NCBI GenBank assembly: GCA_028867755.1
Contig: JAGWFT010000002.1
Location: 62,001-126,000, forward strand
Length of the DNA: 64,000 nt
Origin: Nitrososphaerota archaeon
GTDB taxonomy: Archaea; Thermoproteota; Nitrososphaeria; Nitrososphaerales; Nitrosopumilaceae
Direction of reading: 5' to 3'
Shown: piece after piece, positions 59,322 through 64,000 of the stretch
Layout: every line of letters begins with the position of its first letter
How positions within the stretch are numbered: the first letter of the stretch is position 1
The notes under the pieces: model-generated
Told to the model about the DNA's origin: nothing
Database searches by the model: none
The model's input: only the letters and a program-made list of their open reading frames with translations
Made by a program: the position numbers and the translations under genes

Positions 59322-59935
59322 CCGGTGTAAACATTGGTATCCTTGCTGTTCAGGGAGATGTTGCAGAAAACTTGTCTGCTACAAGAATGGCGATGGATGA
59401 TCTTGGCGTTGAAGGAGTTGTAAGCGAAGTAAAAAATCCAGAACAAATCTCAGACCTTGACGGGCTTATCATTCCTGGCGGGGAGAGCACTGTAATTGGA
59501 ACACTTTCGTTGATTAATGGCTCCTTGAAAAAAATAAAAGAAAAGATTGCCTCTGGAATGCCTGTGCTGGGCACATGTGCTGGAATGATTCTCTTATCCA
59601 AGAAGGCAAAGGACAGAATTGTAGGAAACATGGAACAGCCCCTGCTTGATTATCTTGACATCACGATAGAACGAAATACGTTTGGAAGACAAAAGGACTC
59701 GTTTGAGGCAGACATACAGCTTGAGAAGATCGGGGTACATAAATTTCGTGGTATATTCATAAGAGCGCCATCAGTCATAGAGGCAGGCAAGAATGTAGAA
59801 GTGCTCTCAAAATTTAATGAAAAAATAATTGCAGTAAAACAAGGAAATATCATCGGTACCTCATTTCATCCAGAACTTACAGAAGACCTATCGCTACACA
59901 AGTATTTTGTTAGTCTGGTACAAAAGAAAAACTAG
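59318..59935 (+). CDS. pdxT: pyridoxal 5'-phosphate synthase glutaminase subunit PdxT
   Basis: 205-residue class I glutamine amidotransferase. The nucleophile Cys is in LGTCAGMI, and the His-Glu pair in SFHPELTED near the C-terminus. GGESTVIG forms the oxyanion region typical of PdxT. It supplies ammonia to PdxS. Translation is coupled to pdxS through the ATGA overlap. Confidence 0.95.
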   Translation: MTGVNIGILAVQGDVAENLSATRMAMDDLGVEGVVSEVKNPEQISDLDGLIIPGGESTVIGTLSLINGSLKKIKEKIASGMPVLGTCAGMILLSKKAKDRIVGNMEQPLLDYLDITIERNTFGRQKDSFEADIQLEKIGVHKFRGIFIRAPSVIEAGKNVEVLSKFNEKIIAVKQGNIIGTSFHPELTEDLSLHKYFVSLVQKKN

Positions 59936-60004
59936 ATCTTTTTCAATTTAGCCTGTACTAGGGACAATTTATATTAAATTCAGACAATTAACAAGGTGTT
60001 TATC

Positions 60005-62287
60005 ATGAATATAGAGACAACTCCTGATCTTGTTTCCGGAGTCTACAAAAAACTAGAGGAAAATGTTTCAAAATATAAAAACATGGTAAACAGATCCTTA
60101 ACGCTAACAGAAAAGATTCTTGCTGGTCACCTGGAAGAGATCGAGTCTGCCAAGAATCTAGAACCTGGAAAATCCTACATCTTTCTCAAACCAGATCGTG
60201 TGGCACTGCAGGATGTTACTGGCCAGATGGTAATATTACAATTCATGCAATCAGGATTAAAAAGAGTTGCACTTCCAAGTACGGTGCACTGTGATCACCT
60301 CATCCAGGCAAGAGTGGGAAGCGAGGAAGATACTAGATTGGCTCTTGACGAAAATAGTGAGGTATACAAATTTCTTGAATCTGCATCACGAAAATTTGGT
60401 TTGGGATTTTGGAGACCAGGTGCGGGAATAATACATCAAGTAGTTTTAGAAAATTATGCATTTCCAGGTGGGCTGATGATAGGAACTGACTCTCACACTC
60501 CTAACGCAGGAGGACTTGGAATGATAGCAGTGGGAGTTGGAGGACTGGACGCAGCTGAAGTGATGGCTGGATTTCCATGGGAAGTTTTGTATCCAAAAAG
60601 AATTGGCGTTAATCTAAAAGGTGAACTCAATGGCTGGACTGCTCCTAAAGACATTATACTATACGTTGCATCAAAGCTTACTGTATCAGGCGGAACAAAT
60701 GCTATCATAGAATACTTTGGACCTGGTGCCAGGACCATAAGTTGTACAGGAAAAGCAACAATAACTAACATGGGTGCTGAGATTGGGGCTACATGCTCAT
60801 TGTTTCCATATGATGAAAAAATGGCAGCGTATCTTAGAGCAACAGGCCGAGAAAAAATTGCTGATATTGCAAATACTCACAAGGACTTGCTTTGTGCAGA
60901 TCCTGATGTTGAGCAGAACCCTGAGAAATATTTTGATAGAGTAATCGAGATTGACCTCTCAAAACTTGAGCCATATATCGTGGGTCCACATACACCAGAC
61001 CTTGCAAGACCAATCTCGCAACTTGCAGACGATGTCAAGAAAAATAACTATCTTGATACTATATCTGTTGCATTAATTGGAAGTTGTACTAATTCCTCTT
61101 ACGAAGACATGACAAGGGCGGCAAATGTTGCAGAACAAGCAAAGGCAAAAGGGATGAAGGTAAAGATACCTCTCTTGGTTACTCCTGGCTCTGAACAGAT
61201 ACGTGCTACAATAGAAAGAGATGGGCAGATGGCAACCCTGATAGAAGTTGGAGCAACTGTATTGGCAAATGCATGCGGGCCTTGTATTGGACAATGGCAA
61301 AGACCAGAACTAAAGGCAGGCGAACCTAACACTATCATCACATCCTTTAACAGGAATTTTCCGGGAAGAAACGATGGTAGAAGGGAGACGATGAACTTTA
61401 TTGGAAGCCCAGAAATGATTGTGGCCCTTGCTTTGGGAGGGCGGTTGTCATTTAATCCAATGAAAGACCAAGTTACCACACCAGATGGCAAAAAATTCAT
61501 GCTAGAGTCTCCAAAAAAAGCCTTGGAAATTCCGCCGCAAGGATTCCAAAGTGTAAAGGATGTCTATGTTCCACCTTCGGAAATTCCAGATCTTGTTGCA
61601 GTGGTAATTCCTGGAAATAGTGACAGACTGCAAAAGCTTGAACCATTTGCAAAATGGGACAGTAAAGACTTTATCGAATTACCAATTTTATTGAAAGCAA
61701 AAGGAAAATGTACAACAGATCACATATCTCCAGCCGGTCCATGGCTGAGATTTCGGGGTCATCTTGATAAAATCAGTGATAATATTTTCTTGGGTGCAGT
61801 CAATGCTTACACCAATGAAGTAGGAAAAGGAAAGAATGTTCTCACTGGCACTATTGATGCTTTTCCAGCCATTGCAAGACAGTACAAGAGCAAGGGACTA
61901 CGATGGATTGTAATTGGAGATAATAACTATGGTGAAGGCAGCAGCAGGGAACATGCAGCCATGTCTCCGAGATATCTAGGATGTGCTTCTGTAATAGCAA
62001 AAAGTTTTGCAAGAATTCATGAAACCAATTTGAAAAAACAAGGTGTACTTGCATTAACATTTGCCAATTCTTCTGATTATGACAAGATACAAGAAACTGA
62101 CAGAATAAGCATAGTTGAGATCTCAGATATGAAGCCAGAAAAACAGTTACGCGCTTACATAATTCATGAAGACGGCATAAAAGAGGAGATACTGTTGAAT
62201 CACTCTTACAACAATTTCCAGATAAAATGGTTCCAGGCAGGTTCTGCTCTTAACATATTACGCGAAAGCGAGAATTTATTACATTAG
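60005..62287 (+). CDS. acn: aconitate hydratase
   Basis: 760-residue aconitase isomerising citrate to isocitrate. The three Fe-S cysteines are in GSCTNSSYEDM and ACGPCIGQW. GTDSHTPNAGGLGMIAVGVGGLDA and the swivel-domain GDNNYGEGSSREHAA are clear. The ATG at 60005 fits; an upstream GTG at 59996 is possible. Mitochondrial-type domain order. Works in the citric acid cycle used biosynthetically by these autotrophs. Confidence 0.95.
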   Translation: MNIETTPDLVSGVYKKLEENVSKYKNMVNRSLTLTEKILAGHLEEIESAKNLEPGKSYIFLKPDRVALQDVTGQMVILQFMQSGLKRVALPSTVHCDHLIQARVGSEEDTRLALDENSEVYKFLESASRKFGLGFWRPGAGIIHQVVLENYAFPGGLMIGTDSHTPNAGGLGMIAVGVGGLDAAEVMAGFPWEVLYPKRIGVNLKGELNGWTAPKDIILYVASKLTVSGGTNAIIEYFGPGARTISCTGKATITNMGAEIGATCSLFPYDEKMAAYLRATGREKIADIANTHKDLLCADPDVEQNPEKYFDRVIEIDLSKLEPYIVGPHTPDLARPISQLADDVKKNNYLDTISVALIGSCTNSSYEDMTRAANVAEQAKAKGMKVKIPLLVTPGSEQIRATIERDGQMATLIEVGATVLANACGPCIGQWQRPELKAGEPNTIITSFNRNFPGRNDGRRETMNFIGSPEMIVALALGGRLSFNPMKDQVTTPDGKKFMLESPKKALEIPPQGFQSVKDVYVPPSEIPDLVAVVIPGNSDRLQKLEPFAKWDSKDFIELPILLKAKGKCTTDHISPAGPWLRFRGHLDKISDNIFLGAVNAYTNEVGKGKNVLTGTIDAFPAIARQYKSKGLRWIVIGDNNYGEGSSREHAAMSPRYLGCASVIAKSFARIHETNLKKQGVLALTFANSSDYDKIQETDRISIVEISDMKPEKQLRAYIIHEDGIKEEILLNHSYNNFQIKWFQAGSALNILRESENLLH

Positions 62288-62354
62288 AACAAATGGCTTG
62301 TCATAGGCAAAACTCAGCAACTTAAAATGTTTTGATAGTGATATTATACATGTA

Positions 62355-62588
62355 ATGAGCAACAAGTTTGACCCAAACGAGTTGTACAACAGAGTGGTTC
62401 ACTATTACATTGACAAAAAAAAGTATTCTAAAGAAAAGGCAAATCAGATAGCACAAAGAGTCGTTCAAAGGGAAAAAACAAGGCACACGTGTAAAAATGA
62501 AAACTGCGGTCATCTAATGGAAGATCATATCAGAACTAAAGAGACATGTATGGTCTTAGATTGTGATTGCAGACAGTTTGTCAGCTAG
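62355..62588 (+). CDS. small zinc-binding protein
   Basis: 77 residues: helical N-terminal half (ELYNRVVHYYIDKKKYSKEKANQ) and a C-terminal cluster CKNENCGHLMEDH plus CMVLDCDCRQF capable of binding zinc. No family recognised. The last 8 bases overlap the convergent dehydrogenase. Confidence 0.6.
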   Translation: MSNKFDPNELYNRVVHYYIDKKKYSKEKANQIAQRVVQREKTRHTCKNENCGHLMEDHIRTKETCMVLDCDCRQFVS

Positions 62589-63579
62589 AAATTTTCAAGA
62601 TTATCTTTCCAAACTGGGAACTTTTTTCCATCTTCTGGTGAGCAGACTTGGCATCTTTGAGAGAAAATATGCTGTCAATTATTGGCTTTATCTTCCTTGA
62701 TTTCATGAATTTGTGTAATGAGATTAACTGAGACTTTGTGCCAAGATATGCACCAATTATGCTTGCTTCCTTGCTGTAAAAAGCTCTGATGTTTACGTTA
62801 GCTTCTCCTCCAGTGGTGGTGCCACAAGCAACCATCCTTCCACCAACCTTTAGCATCTCGATACTTATTGGCCATGTCTTTGCTCCAACATGATCAATTA
62901 CAGCATCCACGCCTTGGTTGTTGGTATGCTTGAGGGTCTCAGTTATGACATCTTTTCTACTTCTATCTATGACAAGATGTGCACCAAGTTTTTTTGCAAG
63001 CCTTGATTTGCTTTTATTTGATGCAACAGTTATGACTCTAAGACCCTTTGCTCTTGCAAGCAATATTGCTGCAGAGCCAACACCACTGTTTGCTCCCCAA
63101 ACAAGTATTGTGTCGCCTTTCCTACATCTTGATCTTTCAAGCATATTCCATGCAGTAAGATATGATACATTCAATGCTGATGCTTCTGCATCAGTAAACC
63201 AATCTGGTTTTTTTACAATATTTTTTTGTGGAACTAGAACCATCTCGGCATAACCGCCATGATACTTGCCAAAACCGCCTATGATAGAAAATGATATTCT
63301 TGGTATGTTGCTTTGTATTGCTGGATGCACTACCACCTTTTCACCCTTCTTGAATCTTCCAAACCCTTCTACAAGCGTACCACAAATATCGCAGCCTAGA
63401 ACGTGAGGAAATGATACTTGTTTTCCAGGAAGGCCATTTCTAACCCAGATGTCAAGGTGGTTTACTGCACAATAATCTACTCTAACTATTGCATGGCCCT
63501 TGGTTGGTTGCGGATTGTTAATCTCTTCGTACGACAACACGTCAGGCCCGCCATGTTTTCTAATTACTACTGCCTTCAA
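62581..63579 (-). CDS. medium-chain zinc-type alcohol dehydrogenase / quinone oxidoreductase
   Basis: 332-residue MDR-family enzyme. GroES-like domain with VLGCDICGTLVE and the catalytic-zinc region. The NAD(P) motif is GANSGVGSAAILLARAKG (about residues 160-177). The structural-zinc Cys cluster is absent, closer to quinone oxidoreductase and crotonyl-CoA-reductase-like members. Start MKAVVIRKHGGPDVL is typical of this group. Substrate unknown. Confidence 0.85.
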   Translation of the reverse strand: MKAVVIRKHGGPDVLSYEEINNPQPTKGHAIVRVDYCAVNHLDIWVRNGLPGKQVSFPHVLGCDICGTLVEGFGRFKKGEKVVVHPAIQSNIPRISFSIIGGFGKYHGGYAEMVLVPQKNIVKKPDWFTDAEASALNVSYLTAWNMLERSRCRKGDTILVWGANSGVGSAAILLARAKGLRVITVASNKSKSRLAKKLGAHLVIDRSRKDVITETLKHTNNQGVDAVIDHVGAKTWPISIEMLKVGGRMVACGTTTGGEANVNIRAFYSKEASIIGAYLGTKSQLISLHKFMKSRKIKPIIDSIFSLKDAKSAHQKMEKSSQFGKIILKISS

Positions 63580-63654
63580 TTATACCACATAACAAAAAAT
63601 CACTATTTAAAGAACATAGAATTTTTGAAACTGGCTCTTCACAAAAAGAGTCTG

Positions 63655-64000
63655 TTATGAAGTAAGGTTGTGCATGGCTTGCAAATCCTTTGCAAACTGT
63701 TGCAGTTCGCCAGGAATATTCATTTCAATTGAGTCCTTCAAAGACAAGTTAAGTTCCTTTTTCTTGTTCCATACATTGGAGTTAAACTCTGTAATTGTTT
63801 TTGTGAATCTTGTCCAGTCTTCACGATTTTCTGACTGTGGGAATTTTTCCTTATGGACTGTTTTGTCAGAATATAGAGTCTGCCAAAGGTAGTCTGTGAT
63901 AAATGGTGTTATGGGTGCAAGAAGAAGCAACAATGTGGAAAGAACCTTGTGCAACGTGAAGATTGCTGCATCTCTTTCTTCTTCGCTAAAACTACTGCTA
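63655..64000 (-). CDS. valS: valyl-tRNA synthetase, C-terminal part
   Basis: 3' end of a gene that runs off the window edge; about 115 codons are visible and the frame stays open to base 64000. The sequence AAIFTLHKVLSTLLLLLAPITPFITDYLWQTLYS matches the anticodon-binding domain of ValRS (A-P-x-x-P-x-x-x-E/D-x-x-W, then a conserved Ser in LYS). The remainder, including the catalytic core, lies outside. IleRS or LeuRS is less likely. Confidence 0.7.
   Translation of the reverse strand, partial: SSSFSEEERDAAIFTLHKVLSTLLLLLAPITPFITDYLWQTLYSDKTVHKEKFPQSENREDWTRFTKTITEFNSNVWNKKKELNLSLKDSIEMNIPGELQQFAKDLQAMHNLTS

Overview
The window comes from an ammonia-oxidising archaeon of the phylum Nitrososphaerota (Thaumarchaeota). 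It carries the archaeal ammonia monooxygenase cluster amoB / amoC-amoX-amoA, an Amt ammonium transporter and a PII protein. It also has archaeal-only information-processing genes: ABCE1, Trm5-type methyltransferase, eS1, long uS15, Pcc1, DHH nuclease, archaeal PheRS and TrpRS, and intron-bearing tRNAs. The DNA is AT-rich. Many start codons lie 25-35 bases downstream of a TATA-like box, so many transcripts are probably leaderless. Species cannot be fixed from the sequence alone.

Layout. 0-4.5 kb: acetyltransferase, Trm5-like methyltransferase and ABCE1 overlapping as a pair, a stand-alone 5S rRNA and small genes. 4.6-8 kb: a tightly overlapping non-oxidative pentose-phosphate operon (transketolase N-half fused to ribulose-phosphate 3-epimerase, transketolase C-half, transaldolase). 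8-12.3 kb: ASCH protein, VWA/MoxR-ATPase pair, geranylgeranyl reductase. 12.5-16.9 kb: translation operon (uS15, DHH nuclease, Pcc1, SerRS, eS1, exosome-associated protein). 17-24.8 kb: nitrogen-handling neighbourhood with two small membrane proteins that are AmoY/AmoZ candidates, PII, a Cas4-like protein and Amt; the last two share a near-identical promoter module. 24.8-27.5 kb: amo genes. 27.6-30.5 kb: Dam-type methyltransferase, AbiTii-domain protein and a histidine-kinase-like protein lacking its phosphoacceptor His. 30.5-39 kb: four tRNAs, regulators, several small zinc-ribbon or membrane proteins, CoaD and TrpRS.

39.1-51.3 kb is an integrated element of about 12.1 kb. It is bounded by a 14-bp perfect direct repeat that is also the TATA-box region of the divergent housekeeping genes trpS and pheS. 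Between the repeats lie a tyrosine recombinase, a winged-helix regulator with a large inverted repeat at its start, and a membrane/tubulin-like/HerA-type ATPase module. A GmrSD-type restriction protein with an added PLD-like domain, a RelE-type toxin-antitoxin pair and a GC-rich non-coding block with two covarying hairpin units complete it. This is the most likely place for an undescribed system.

51.3-64 kb returns to core genes: pheST, VOC protein, Lrp-type RAM domain, tRNA-Trp with two introns, pdxST, aconitase, a medium-chain dehydrogenase, and the 3' end of valS running off the window.

Stretches above 300 bases without a recognised gene are 31199-31615 (candidate structured RNA) and 50666-51278 (GC-rich hairpin block plus att site); both are described below.
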